This document shows positions 1 through 8,748 of a DNA stretch of 51,093 nucleotides, in pieces. The notes below the pieces were generated by a model. It saw only the letters and a program-made list of their open reading frames with translations, was not told where the DNA came from and did not search any database. Position 1 is the stretch's first letter, and every line of letters starts with the position of its first letter. The position numbers and the translations under genes are program-made. Source of the stretch: an uncultured Pelagibacteraceae bacterium (lineage in GTDB: Bacteria; Pseudomonadota; Alphaproteobacteria; Pelagibacterales; Pelagibacteraceae); assembly GCA_902606075.1 (NCBI GenBank), contig CACLEU010000006.1, forward strand, positions 1 through 51,093, written 5' to 3'.

Positions 1-735
1 TTAAAAAAAGATTGCATCCTTAATAAAAATTTTTTCAAATTATATAATAAGTTTTGTCCAGGTCCGCTAACATTAATTTTGAAATTAAAAAAAAGAAGTA
101 AAGTTTCAAAATTTGTTACAAATAAAAAAAACACTTTAGCAATTAGGTTTCCCTCACACCCAATTGCAATTAACCTTTTAAAAATATTGAAATATCCACT
201 GGCTGCTCCAAGTGCAAATATCTCATCGAGGCTTAGTCCAGTGACCAAAAAACATGTAAGTGAGGAATTTGGTAAGAACATAAAATATATTATTGAGGGT
301 GGTAATTCTAAAATTGGGTTAGAGTCGACAATTATAAATTTGACAGCACATCCAGAAATTCTTAGATTGGGCAGCTTAGAAATTAGTAAGTTAAGTAAAA
401 CGTTAAATTCAAAATTAAAATTCAAAAAAAGAAGTTCTTTAAAAGCACCTGGTCAAAATAGCTTGCATTATTCTCCTGGCATTCCATTAAGAATGAATTG
501 TAAAAAAGCTAATTCTGATGAGGCGTTTATACTGGTTAGAAAAAGAAGTAAAGATGATAAAAATTTCTTCTATTTAACAACAAATGGAAATTTAATTAAA
601 GCAGCAAAAAATTTATATTCAATTTTGAGAACAGTTAAAAAAAAAGGATATAAAAAAATTGCTGTTGAAAAAATTAGTAACAAAGGTATTGGATTAGCAA
701 TTAACGATCGCTTACAAAAAGCATCAACAAAATAA
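1..735 (+). CDS. Threonylcarbamoyl-AMP synthase, Sua5 type (5' end outside window)
   Basis: Makes threonylcarbamoyl-AMP from threonine, bicarbonate and ATP for the t6A37 modification of ANN-decoding tRNAs. The frame is open from base 1. The first visible residues include the CPGPLTLIL stretch typical of the YrdC/Sua5 fold, so the true start lies upstream and about 70-80 N-terminal residues are probably missing. Further family features are the APSAN motif and the segment containing GLESTI, which binds nucleotide. After about residue 140 of the visible part an APGQ...HYSPG segment leads into a C-terminal Sua5 domain, which separates it from the short TsaC form. The stop is 2 bases before the ABC ATPase gene, suggesting cotranscription. 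A TTG at 79 is an internal codon, not the start. Confidence 0.9.
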   Translation, partial: LKKDCILNKNFFKLYNKFCPGPLTLILKLKKRSKVSKFVTNKKNTLAIRFPSHPIAINLLKILKYPLAAPSANISSRLSPVTKKHVSEEFGKNIKYIIEGGNSKIGLESTIINLTAHPEILRLGSLEISKLSKTLNSKLKFKKRSSLKAPGQNSLHYSPGIPLRMNCKKANSDEAFILVRKRSKDDKNFFYLTTNGNLIKAAKNLYSILRTVKKKGYKKIAVEKISNKGIGLAINDRLQKASTK

Positions 736-737
736 TC

Positions 738-1472
738 ATGAAAAACCTAGTAAGTGTAAATAATTTATCAAAAAAGTTTTCATCCTTTAAAGCGGTTAAG
801 GAAATTAACTTTGACATAAACGAAAATGAAATACTTGGTTTACTTGGTCCAAATGGTTGCGGCAAAACTACAACGATAGGGATGATGCTTGGATTATTAA
901 AACCAACAAGTGGTGAAGTAATAATTAATGGTCTAAATGTGGAAAAAAATAGAATTGAATTATTGAAAAAGATGAATTTTATTTCCCCTTATATTGAATT
1001 ACCAAAAAAACTAACTGTAAGAGAAAATTTACTAGTTTATGGAAAATTGTATTCTGTAGAAAAAATTAAAAATAGAATTGATTATCTCACTGAAACATTA
1101 AGACTAAATGAATTCATAAATAAGAAAACTGGAGAACTTTCTTCAGGTCAAAAAAACAGGGTTAGTCTTGCAAAAGCAGTTATTAATGATCCTGATATTC
1201 TATTATTGGATGAGCCCACGGCCTCACTAGATCCAGAAACTGGGGATTTTGTTAGAACATTTATAGAAAAATTATCCTCTGAAAAGAAAATGTCTATTTT
1301 ATTAGCTTCACACAATATGGATGAAGTTAAAAGACTTTGTAAAAGCATATTAATGATGAAAGACGGAGAAATCATAGATAGAGGTACTCCATCTGAAATG
1401 ATAATAAAACATGGTAAAAAAAATTTGGAGGAAGTTTTTTTAAAACTGAACAGAGTTAAAAATGAGTTATAA
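738..1472 (+). CDS. ABC-2 type transporter, ATP-binding protein
   Basis: ATPase subunit of an ABC exporter at the inner face of the cytoplasmic membrane. Residues 37-45 form the Walker A (GPNGCGKTT), 134-141 the ABC signature (LSSGQKNR), 154-160 the Walker B (ILLLDEP), followed by the SLDP D-loop and a switch histidine in LLASHNMDE. The length of 244 residues is that of a single nucleotide-binding domain. The stop overlaps the start of the following permease gene by 11 bases, a sign of translational coupling. The domain resembles the CcmA/NodI/DrrA group of ABC-2 exporters. The substrate cannot be told from sequence; polysaccharide, lipid or drug export are all possible. Confidence 0.92.
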   Translation: MKNLVSVNNLSKKFSSFKAVKEINFDINENEILGLLGPNGCGKTTTIGMMLGLLKPTSGEVIINGLNVEKNRIELLKKMNFISPYIELPKKLTVRENLLVYGKLYSVEKIKNRIDYLTETLRLNEFINKKTGELSSGQKNRVSLAKAVINDPDILLLDEPTASLDPETGDFVRTFIEKLSSEKKMSILLASHNMDEVKRLCKSILMMKDGEIIDRGTPSEMIIKHGKKNLEEVFLKLNRVKNEL

Positions 1473-2253
1473 TAGAATTCTAGGACTATTTTTAAGACAC
1501 TTTTATTTGATTAAGAGTTCTTTCCCAAGGATTCTTGACTTAATTTATTGGCCGACAATCCAAATAATTCTTTGGGGCTTTATATCAAAATTTTTTACAA
1601 TTTATAGTGATTACTACAACAATACCGTTGGGGTAATACTAAGTTGTGCAATTCTTTATGATTTTTTATTTAGGTCTAGCATAAGCTTTAACATGCTTTT
1701 TTTAGAGGAAATTTGGAGTAGAAACTTTACAAATTTATTTATAGCTCCGCTTAGAATTAGTGAAATAATTATATCTTTAGTTTTAACTGCACTTTTAAGG
1801 ACTTTGATAGGTTTGGTTCCAGCTATCTTAATAACCTCCCCATTATTTGGTATATCTATATTAGATCTTGGAGCGCCACTTTTTTTATTATTTTTTAGTC
1901 TATACGCATTTGGAATTACCTTAGGATTATTTGTTTCAGCAGGGTTACTGAGATATGGACCAGCATTTGAAAATATAGCATGGTCGTCTTTATTCCTGTT
2001 GGCTCCTTTAGGATGCATTTATTACCCTATTGAAATATTACCCGAATTTTTTCAAACCGTAGCAAAATTTTTACCTTTAGTTTATATTTTTGAAGAAGCT
2101 AGATCAATTTTAGTAAATAACGTTGTTGATTATTCAAATATTAAATCTGCTATATATTTAAATATATTTTATTTATGTTTGGGAATTTCCTTATTTTACT
2201 ATTCTTTTAGTAAAGCGCGTGATAAAGGAACATTAATTAATATTGGTGAATAA
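1462..2253 (+). CDS. ABC-2 type transporter, permease
   Basis: Membrane partner of the preceding ATPase. The 263 residues hold about six hydrophobic segments, including one near residues 25-45, one at about 60-75, one around 100-125, a pair around 135-165 and a last one near 230-250, with the ABC-2/NodJ-like pattern of a short N-terminal amphipathic stretch. It starts inside the ATPase gene (11-base overlap), so the two proteins are probably made in fixed ratio. Together they would form a homodimeric exporter. The substrate is unknown. The gene ends 2 bases before the CCA end of an oppositely oriented tRNA-Arg, with no terminator visible between them. Confidence 0.88.
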   Translation: MSYNRILGLFLRHFYLIKSSFPRILDLIYWPTIQIILWGFISKFFTIYSDYYNNTVGVILSCAILYDFLFRSSISFNMLFLEEIWSRNFTNLFIAPLRISEIIISLVLTALLRTLIGLVPAILITSPLFGISILDLGAPLFLLFFSLYAFGITLGLFVSAGLLRYGPAFENIAWSSLFLLAPLGCIYYPIEILPEFFQTVAKFLPLVYIFEEARSILVNNVVDYSNIKSAIYLNIFYLCLGISLFYYSFSKARDKGTLINIGE

Positions 2254-2255
2254 TT

Positions 2256-2332
2256 TGGCGCGCTCGCAAGGAGTCGAACCCTGAACCTCCAGAGCCGAAA
2301 TCTGGCGCTCTATCCAGTTGAGCTACGAGCGC
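2256..2332 (-). tRNA. tRNA-Arg (anticodon TCG)
   Basis: Read on the minus strand, a full cloverleaf of 77 bases folds: acceptor stem GCGCTCG paired with CGAGCGC, D-stem GCTC/GAGC, anticodon stem CCAGA/TCTGG with loop TTTCGGC, and a T-arm with TTCGACT loop. The loop gives anticodon TCG, so it reads CGA and probably other CGN arginine codons. Discriminator base is G and the terminal CCA is encoded in the genome. It lies opposite to the flanking ABC permease and rluD genes. Confidence 0.95.
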
Positions 2333-2355
2333 GTAAAGTATTAATATAGTAATTT

Positions 2356-3327
2356 ATGAAAAAAACCATTAATTTATTAGCTGAAATCCACGATAACGGT
2401 TTAAGGGTTGATCAATTTATAAATAAGTATGAACAAAACTTTAGTAGGTCAAAGATCAAGAATTTAATAATTAAAAAAAACTTAAGCATAAACGATAAAC
2501 TTAGTGTCGACCCTTCAAAAAAAATTAAAATTAATGACAAAATAAGCCTAATAATTCCTGAGCCTGAAGACATAAATTTAAAACCATTTAATTATAAAAT
2601 TGATATAATTTATGAAGATAATGATTTAATTGTCATTAATAAAAAAGCAGATATTTCAATGCACCCTGGCGCGGGCAACAAAGACAAGACTCTTGTAAAT
2701 GCTTTAATAAATTACAATAAAAAATTATCAAATATAAATGGAGAACTTAGACCGGGTATTGTTCACAGGATAGATAAAGATACCTCTGGGTTAGTAGTTG
2801 TTGCAAAAAACAATTTTGTGCACGAAAATTTATCAAACCAATTCAGTGAACATTCTGTAGATAGACAATATCAAACTTTAATATGGGGAAAGCTAAGACC
2901 AAGTAAAGGTAAAATAGAAACTTTAATAACCAGAAGTTCAAAAAATAGACAGTTGATGTCAGTAAGTTTATCAAAAGGGAAAAAATCAATAACAAATTAT
3001 AAAACGCTCGAGATATTTGAAAAAGACACAATCCCTACATTTAGTCTGGTTGAATGTAAATTAGAAACTGGAAGGACGCATCAAATAAGAGTACATATGA
3101 GCTATAAAGGTAACAATATAGTTGGAGATCAAAAATATAAAAAAAAATTTAAAAAAATAAAAAATGTTAAAAAAGAACTGGAAAATAAAATCTTAAATTT
3201 AGATAGACAATTTTTACATGCTATTACATTAGGATTTACTCACCCTATTAATAATAAAAGAATGAATTTTGAGTCTAAATTACCAAATGAGCTAGAAAAA
3301 ATTCTAAAAAATCTAAGAAAAGCTTAA
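2356..3327 (+). CDS. rluD: Ribosomal large subunit pseudouridine synthase, RluD type
   Basis: Converts uridines of 23S rRNA (positions 1911/1915/1917 in E. coli numbering for RluD) to pseudouridine during ribosome assembly. An S4 RNA-binding domain occupies roughly residues 15-75 (LRVDQFIN...), followed by the RluA-family catalytic domain. The catalytic aspartate is D140 in the HRIDKDTSG motif, matching RluD rather than RsuA-type enzymes, and ETGRTHQIRVH is a second family motif near residue 240. The length of 323 residues is normal. It lies directly upstream of rpoH, an arrangement common in alphaproteobacteria. Specificity for the RluD sites is inferred from similarity; RluC is the main alternative. 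Confidence 0.88.
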   Translation: MKKTINLLAEIHDNGLRVDQFINKYEQNFSRSKIKNLIIKKNLSINDKLSVDPSKKIKINDKISLIIPEPEDINLKPFNYKIDIIYEDNDLIVINKKADISMHPGAGNKDKTLVNALINYNKKLSNINGELRPGIVHRIDKDTSGLVVVAKNNFVHENLSNQFSEHSVDRQYQTLIWGKLRPSKGKIETLITRSSKNRQLMSVSLSKGKKSITNYKTLEIFEKDTIPTFSLVECKLETGRTHQIRVHMSYKGNNIVGDQKYKKKFKKIKNVKKELENKILNLDRQFLHAITLGFTHPINNKRMNFESKLPNELEKILKNLRKA

Positions 3328-3376
3328 AAATTAAAACATTGTAAAATTAAAAAAATTAATTAAATAAGTCTTACAA

Positions 3377-4267
3377 ATGAGTAGTTCAACATTTAAATAC
3401 CCTGCTTTAACAAACGAAGGTGGTTTATCGTTATACTTGGAGCAAATCAAAAAATTTCCCATGCTTGATGCGGAGGAAGAGTATATGTTGGCAAAAAATT
3501 GGAAAAATACTGGTAATGTTAAATCTGCCGAAAAATTAGTCACAAGTCACCTGCGGTTAGTTGCTAAGATTGCAATGGGTTATAAAGGATACGGTTTGCC
3601 TTTGAACGAAATAATATCAGAAGGCAATGTTGGTTTAATGCAAGCAGTAAAAAAGTTCGAACCAGAGAAAGGTTTTAGACTTGCAACGTATGCAATGTGG
3701 TGGATAAAAGCTTCTATACAAGAATATATCTTGAGATCTTGGAGTTTAGTTAAAATGGGAACCACAACAGCTCAAAAAAAATTATTTTTTAATTTAAAAA
3801 AATTAAAAAATCAAATTGCTCCTAAAAGCGAGGGTGATTTAAAAGATGAGGATGTTAAAAAAATTGCATCAACATTGGATGTAAGTGAAGATGAAGTAGT
3901 CTCAATGAATAGACGAATGTCTGGAAAAGAACAATCATTAAACGCACCAATTGGTGAAGATGGAGATGAATGGCAGGACTGGGTGGTTGATAAAACAATG
4001 GACCATGATTTAAAAATTGCTCATCAAGATGAAATGGAGCAAAGAAAGGATCTATTAAAGGATTCAATTAAAATTCTTAACGAAAGAGAAAAGGAAATTT
4101 TGTATTCAAGACGTTTAACTGATGACCCAAAAACCCTAGAAGATTTAAGTAAAAAATTTAAAATTAGTAGAGAGAGAATAAGACAAATTGAGAATAAAGC
4201 ATTTGAAAAACTTCAAAAACATATGCTTAATTCTGCAAACTCAAAAAACTTGTTACCTGCAAATTAA
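3377..4267 (+). CDS. rpoH: RNA polymerase sigma factor RpoH (sigma-32)
   Basis: Alternative sigma factor for heat-shock and proteostasis genes. Region 2 includes the core-binding and -10 melting segments (about residues 50-125, with [19 protein letters not shown]). Residues 133-141 (QKKLFFNLK) are the RpoH box that distinguishes sigma-32 from RpoD. Region 4.2 near the C-terminus carries a helix-turn-helix ([19 protein letters not shown]). The length of 296 residues is standard. It follows rluD by 49 bases. Its stop region overlaps the convergent purA stop by 4 bases with no terminator hairpin. In alphaproteobacteria it is normally held in check by DnaK/FtsH-dependent turnover, and ftsH is encoded about 5 kb away in this window. 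Confidence 0.95.
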   Translation: MSSSTFKYPALTNEGGLSLYLEQIKKFPMLDAEEEYMLAKNWKNTGNVKSAEKLVTSHLRLVAKIAMGYKGYGLPLNEIISEGNVGLMQAVKKFEPEKGFRLATYAMWWIKASIQEYILRSWSLVKMGTTTAQKKLFFNLKKLKNQIAPKSEGDLKDEDVKKIASTLDVSEDEVVSMNRRMSGKEQSLNAPIGEDGDEWQDWVVDKTMDHDLKIAHQDEMEQRKDLLKDSIKILNEREKEILYSRRLTDDPKTLEDLSKKFKISRERIRQIENKAFEKLQKHMLNSANSKNLLPAN

Positions 4268-5556
4268 TTCTCAAAAGGATCCTCAATTAAAATAGTATCA
4301 TTTCTTTCAGGACTAGTTGAAATACTAGATACTTTAGTTTCAACAAATTGTTCCAATTCTTTAATATATTTTTTTGCATTTTCAGGTAAATCCTTAAAGT
4401 TTTTAATACCTTTTGTAGAGGACTTCCAACCTTGAAAAGTTCTATAAATTGGTTTTACTTTTAATTGATCATCAACCGCAGCTGGCAAATAATCAATTTT
4501 ATTTTCATTTAATTCATATCCCACACACATTTTAATAAAATCTAAATCATCTAAAACATCAAGTTTTGTTAAAGCTATTCCATTGATTCCTGAAATTTTA
4601 ATTGTTTGTCTAACTAAAACCCCATCAAACCAACCACAACGTCTTTTTCTGCTAGTTACTGTTCCAAACTCTTTGCCTTTAGTCCCAAGTTCTTCACCAA
4701 TTTCATCTTTTAGCTCTGTGGGAAAAGGACCTTCGCCAACTCTTGTGGTGTATGCTTTTGTAATTCCTAAAACATAATTTATAGAATTTGGCCCACAACC
4801 AGATCCAGTAGCTGCTGAAGATGCCACGGTGTTAGATGAAGTCACAAATGGATAAGTGCCGTGATCTACGTCTAAAAGAATTCCTTGAGCACCCTCAAAT
4901 AAAATCTTTTTTCTTTGTCTCTTAAATTCGTCAATTTTTTTCCAAACTGGTTTTGAATATTTTAAAATTTCCGGTGCAATTTTTAATAAATCTTTTTTTA
5001 ATCTATCTTTTTGATAGACATTTTTTCCTAGTCCTTTTCTAATAGCGTTATGATGCAATAATACAGTCTCAAGCCTATGGTCTAGATTTTCCTCTGATAT
5101 TAAATCCATAACTCGTATGGATCTTCTTCCTACTTTGTCCTCATATGCTGGCCCGATACCTCTTCTGGTAGTTCCAATTTTAGCCTTTCCTGCAGCATCC
5201 TCTCTAATTTCATCCATCTCTTTATGAAATGGTAATATTAAATTTGCAGATTCAGATATTATTAGATTGTCTGGACTAACTTGAACGCCTTTAGATTTAA
5301 TCTCATCAATTTCATCGAGTAAAGCCCAAGGATCAACTACGACACCGTTTCCAATTATCGAAATTTTCTCTTTTCTTACTATCCCTGATGGAAGAAGTCT
5401 TAATTTGTAAGTAATACCTTCTATCACCAATGTGTGACCAGCATTGTGGCCTCCTTGAAATCTGACTACAACATCAGCTTCGCTAGACAACCAGTCTACA
5501 ATTTTTCCTTTTCCTTCATCACCCCACTGAGATCCAACTACTACAACATTTTTCAT
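4264..5556 (-). CDS. purA: Adenylosuccinate synthetase
   Basis: Catalyses the GTP-dependent joining of IMP and aspartate to adenylosuccinate, the first committed step to AMP. The glycine-rich GDEGKGK loop lies at residues 12-18 with the catalytic Asp13, and His41 sits in GGHNAGH, both essential in the E. coli enzyme. The [12 protein letters not shown] segment and the C-terminal [10 protein letters not shown] guanine-binding stretch are also present. The length of 430 residues is normal. The start overlaps the thiD stop by four bases (ATGA), so the two are likely translated in tandem. The convergent rpoH stop overlaps its 3' end. Confidence 0.97.
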   Translation of the reverse strand: MKNVVVVGSQWGDEGKGKIVDWLSSEADVVVRFQGGHNAGHTLVIEGITYKLRLLPSGIVRKEKISIIGNGVVVDPWALLDEIDEIKSKGVQVSPDNLIISESANLILPFHKEMDEIREDAAGKAKIGTTRRGIGPAYEDKVGRRSIRVMDLISEENLDHRLETVLLHHNAIRKGLGKNVYQKDRLKKDLLKIAPEILKYSKPVWKKIDEFKRQRKKILFEGAQGILLDVDHGTYPFVTSSNTVASSAATGSGCGPNSINYVLGITKAYTTRVGEGPFPTELKDEIGEELGTKGKEFGTVTSRKRRCGWFDGVLVRQTIKISGINGIALTKLDVLDDLDFIKMCVGYELNENKIDYLPAAVDDQLKVKPIYRTFQGWKSSTKGIKNFKDLPENAKKYIKELEQFVETKVSSISTSPERNDTILIEDPFEN

Positions 5557-6362
5557 TTACGTTTTTTTATTTCAATATTATTTATATGATTTATTGGTCC
5601 ATGACCTTTACCATAATTAGGCCCTGTCATTATAGCATGATTAACATAATTTATTCCAAGCTCACAGGATTTCTTTAGAGTTTTTCCACAAGAGTAGAAT
5701 GTGGTTATTGCACTTGAAAGAGTGCAACCTGTACCATGGGTATTTTTTGTAACAATTTTTTTGCTATTAAATATTTTAATTTTATTATTATATAAAAATA
5801 CATCGTGAATTTTTTTTGTTTCAAGATGACCACCTTTTATTAAAACGCTTTTAACCCCTAAAATATTTATTTTTTTAGCAGCATAAATCATGTCCTCAAT
5901 AGTTTTTATGGTCATACCTGAGAGTACTTCTGCTTCAGGAATATTGGGAGTAATTAATGTAACTTTTTTTAATAAAATCTTTTTTAGTGTTTTAATTGAT
6001 TTTTTATCAACCAATCTTTGGCCCCCTTTTGCTACCATTACGGGATCAAGTATTATTTTCTTAACATTTATTTTATTTAATGATTTTAGAACTGTCTTTA
6101 TTACACTTTCAGAGTGTAACATTCCTATTTTAATTGCATCAGGTTTAATATCTTTTGAAGTAAATTCAATTTGTTTAGAAATCACATTTGTTGGGATTGG
6201 TATTATAGAATTTATTCCAATAGTATTTTGAGAAGTAACTGCTGTTATAGCTGTCATTGCATAGGACCCAAGTGCTGTAATAGTTTTAATATCTGCTTGG
6301 ACTCCCGCCCCACCAGAAGAGTCTGACCCTGCAATTACTAATACTTTAGATTTTATTTTCAA
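5553..6362 (-). CDS. thiD: Hydroxymethylpyrimidine/phosphomethylpyrimidine kinase
   Basis: Phosphorylates HMP to HMP-P and then HMP-PP, the pyrimidine half of thiamine. The ribokinase-like fold is seen in the [14 protein letters not shown] opening and the C-terminal [11 protein letters not shown] anion-hole motif, where the GTGC cysteine region closes the active site. 269 residues is standard. It sits between glmM and purA with 1-4 base gaps, away from any other thiamine gene; thiE is encoded about 19 kb away in this window. SAR11 bacteria are known to lack HMP synthesis by ThiC and to import HMP, so this enzyme probably acts in salvage; that is inferred, since absence of thiC cannot be seen here. 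No TPP riboswitch was recognised upstream. Confidence 0.93.
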   Translation of the reverse strand: MKIKSKVLVIAGSDSSGGAGVQADIKTITALGSYAMTAITAVTSQNTIGINSIIPIPTNVISKQIEFTSKDIKPDAIKIGMLHSESVIKTVLKSLNKINVKKIILDPVMVAKGGQRLVDKKSIKTLKKILLKKVTLITPNIPEAEVLSGMTIKTIEDMIYAAKKINILGVKSVLIKGGHLETKKIHDVFLYNNKIKIFNSKKIVTKNTHGTGCTLSSAITTFYSCGKTLKKSCELGINYVNHAIMTGPNYGKGHGPINHINNIEIKKRK

Positions 6363-6363
6363 A

Positions 6364-7695
6364 TTAATTCAAAGATTTTTTAACGATATTTATACATTTT
6401 AATAGTAATTTTCTATTATTAGTTTCTGCCATTATTCTAATTTTAGGTTCTGTGCCAGATTTTCTTACCAATATTCTTCCCTGCTTTTTTATAATTTTAG
6501 TAGCTTTTTTGATAGCTGTTTTGCACTTAAGAGTGTCTATAATTGATTTATCTTTCACAACAACATTCTCTAATAATTGTTTGGTTGGTTTAAATACATT
6601 AAAAATTTCACTCGCTTTTTTTCCTTTTCTCATTGCAAATAGCACTTCTAAAGCGACTAATAATCCATCTCCAGTTGTTGCAAATTTTCCTAAAATAATA
6701 TGACCAGATTGTTCGCCTCCTAAATTAAACTTATTTTTTTGCATTTTTTCTTTTACATACCTATCACCAACATTTGCTCTTAGAAACTTTATACCTATAT
6801 TTTTAAAGTATTTTTGTAGTCCATAATTCGACATTTGGGTTCCTATTACACCACCCTTTAGTATTTTTTTTCTTTTCCATCTTGTTGCTAACATTCCAAT
6901 AATTTGATCTCCATCAACTATCTTACCCAATTCATCAATAAAAATTACTCTATCTGCATCACCATCTAAAGCTATACCAAGATGAGCTTTATTTTTTCTA
7001 ACAAATGATTGTATCCTTTTTGGAAAAGTTGATCCACACCTAGAATTTATGTTAAATCCATTAGGTGAGGCCCCGGTTTTATATATTTTTGCACCCAATG
7101 ATTTTAAAAGATTAGGAGCAGATTTGTAACCAGCACCATTTGCACAATCAATTGCGATCTTCATTTTTCTTAAATTAAAATTACTAGGAAAATTTTTTTT
7201 TAATATCTTGGTATAGTTTTCGTTAGCATCTTCTAATCTTTTCACCCTACCTAATTTTATAGGTTTAGATAAATTTTTTATAATTTTTGAATCTATAAGT
7301 TTTTCAATTCTCTTCTCAATTTGATCAGATAACTTTAAACCATCAGGTCCAAAAAGTTTCAAACCATTATCATAATAGGGATTATGCGAAGCAGTTATCA
7401 TAATACCCATATTTGCTTTCATTTTTTTAGTTAACATTGCAAGTCCATTTGTTGGTAAAGGACCTAATAAAAATACATGCATTCCTGCCGAGGCAAGACC
7501 AGAAACAAGTGCAGGTTCTAAAGTGTATCCTGATAGTCTTGTATCTTTTGCAATAATTGCAACTTGTTTTGATTTTCTTTGATTTTTAAAATAGGTGGCA
7601 GCAGCAAGACCAAATTTGAAGAACATCTCACCGTTTATATTTCCTTGATTAACTCTTCCTCTAATCCCATCTGTACCAAAATATTTTTTTGACAT
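6364..7695 (-). CDS. glmM: Phosphoglucosamine mutase
   Basis: Interconverts glucosamine-6-phosphate and glucosamine-1-phosphate on the route to UDP-GlcNAc, peptidoglycan and lipid A. The phosphoserine loop TASHNP places the catalytic Ser at residue 103. The metal-binding DGDADR motif lies near residue 245, the sugar-specific GEQSGH loop near 328, and the phosphate-binding RKSGTEPKIRIM near the C-terminus. 443 residues fits the GlmM family, and the GTDGIRG start supports GlmM over phosphomannomutase. It follows folP by one base. The order ftsH-folP-glmM is widespread in alphaproteobacteria. Confidence 0.96.
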   Translation of the reverse strand: MSKKYFGTDGIRGRVNQGNINGEMFFKFGLAAATYFKNQRKSKQVAIIAKDTRLSGYTLEPALVSGLASAGMHVFLLGPLPTNGLAMLTKKMKANMGIMITASHNPYYDNGLKLFGPDGLKLSDQIEKRIEKLIDSKIIKNLSKPIKLGRVKRLEDANENYTKILKKNFPSNFNLRKMKIAIDCANGAGYKSAPNLLKSLGAKIYKTGASPNGFNINSRCGSTFPKRIQSFVRKNKAHLGIALDGDADRVIFIDELGKIVDGDQIIGMLATRWKRKKILKGGVIGTQMSNYGLQKYFKNIGIKFLRANVGDRYVKEKMQKNKFNLGGEQSGHIILGKFATTGDGLLVALEVLFAMRKGKKASEIFNVFKPTKQLLENVVVKDKSIIDTLKCKTAIKKATKIIKKQGRILVRKSGTEPKIRIMAETNNRKLLLKCINIVKKSLN

Positions 7696-7696
7696 T

Positions 7697-8743
7697 TTAT
7701 TTATTTATTGATTTAAAAACCTTAATTCCCTGCGAGATTTCATTAAAATCGTGAATCCTCATTATTTGAACTCCATTCATTGCTGCATGAATACAAGAAG
7801 CTAGTGTCCCTCCAAGTCTGCTATTACTATCATTCTTACCAGAAATTTTTTTTATAAATCTTTTTCTAGAAGAGCCTAACATTATAGGAAAACCTAAAGA
7901 GTGGAAGATAGAAATATTATTCATTATGGTAATATTATGTTTCAAGTTTTTTCCAAAACCTATACCTGGATCTAAAACAATATTATTATGCTTAATTCCT
8001 GATTTTCTTAAAAGTTCAATTTTTTTTGAAAAAAAATCATAAATTTCAAGTAGAACATTTTTATAGTATGGTTTTTTTTGCATAGTTTTTGGTACCCCTT
8101 TAGAGTGATTTATAATTAGAGGGAGTTTTGTATTTTTAAGAAAATTAATCGTTTGTTGATCATATGAAAAAGCAGAAATATCATTCACAATATTTAGTTT
8201 ATAGCTTAAAGCTTTTTGCATAATAAAAGTTTTTCTAGTATCTAAAGACAGTAAAAATTTATAATTTCTAACTTTTTTAATTAAATTTTTTATTCTTTTC
8301 CACTCAATATCTTTATCCACAACCTTGGAACCTGGGCGAGTTGACTCACCACCTATATCAATAACCTTGCATCCTGCGCTTAATAATAACTTTACTCTTT
8401 TTAATGCGGTGCTAATTTGATTATATTTTCCTCCATCAGAAAAACTATCTGGTGTAAGATTTAATACTCCAATCAACAAAGGTTCTTTTAGGTTTATTTT
8501 GCAAAATGACTTCTTTTTAATAATATTTTTTAAATCTTTTTTAATTTTTTTTTTTAAATGATTCTCAAGAGAATTAATTTTATCTATATTAATTTTTCTC
8601 TTATCTTTTTTAGACAATATTTCTACAGTATCAAAAGATATTTCTTTATTCCCATTCAGTGGAAATGCTTTTTTTTTTTTCAGCATTTCTAATGATGATT
8701 TACCGTAGTAAAAATTACACGCTCTAGTGTAATATTTCGACAT
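7697..8743 (-). CDS. folP: Dihydropteroate synthase with N-terminal extension
   Basis: Condenses 4-aminobenzoate with dihydropterin pyrophosphate in folate synthesis. The TIM-barrel domain starts near residue 88 with GVLNLTPDSFSDGG and continues with DIGGESTRPGS, the D-T-R stretch around LSLDTRK, and GSSRKRF, all substrate-loop motifs of the family. The protein has 348 residues, against about 280 for a typical enzyme; the difference is a lysine-rich N-terminal region of about 87 residues that I cannot assign. A shorter internal start is possible, but no clear alternative with a better ribosome-binding site was noticed. It is sandwiched between ftsH and glmM with 1-5 base gaps. Confidence 0.92.
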   Translation of the reverse strand: MSKYYTRACNFYYGKSSLEMLKKKKAFPLNGNKEISFDTVEILSKKDKRKINIDKINSLENHLKKKIKKDLKNIIKKKSFCKINLKEPLLIGVLNLTPDSFSDGGKYNQISTALKRVKLLLSAGCKVIDIGGESTRPGSKVVDKDIEWKRIKNLIKKVRNYKFLLSLDTRKTFIMQKALSYKLNIVNDISAFSYDQQTINFLKNTKLPLIINHSKGVPKTMQKKPYYKNVLLEIYDFFSKKIELLRKSGIKHNNIVLDPGIGFGKNLKHNITIMNNISIFHSLGFPIMLGSSRKRFIKKISGKNDSNSRLGGTLASCIHAAMNGVQIMRIHDFNEISQGIKVFKSINK

Positions 8744-8748
8744 TTAAA

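Noticed and set aside
1656..2018. 120-codon minus-strand frame opposite the ABC permease gene
   Set aside because: It is a mirror of the membrane helices of the permease and lacks any independent support.
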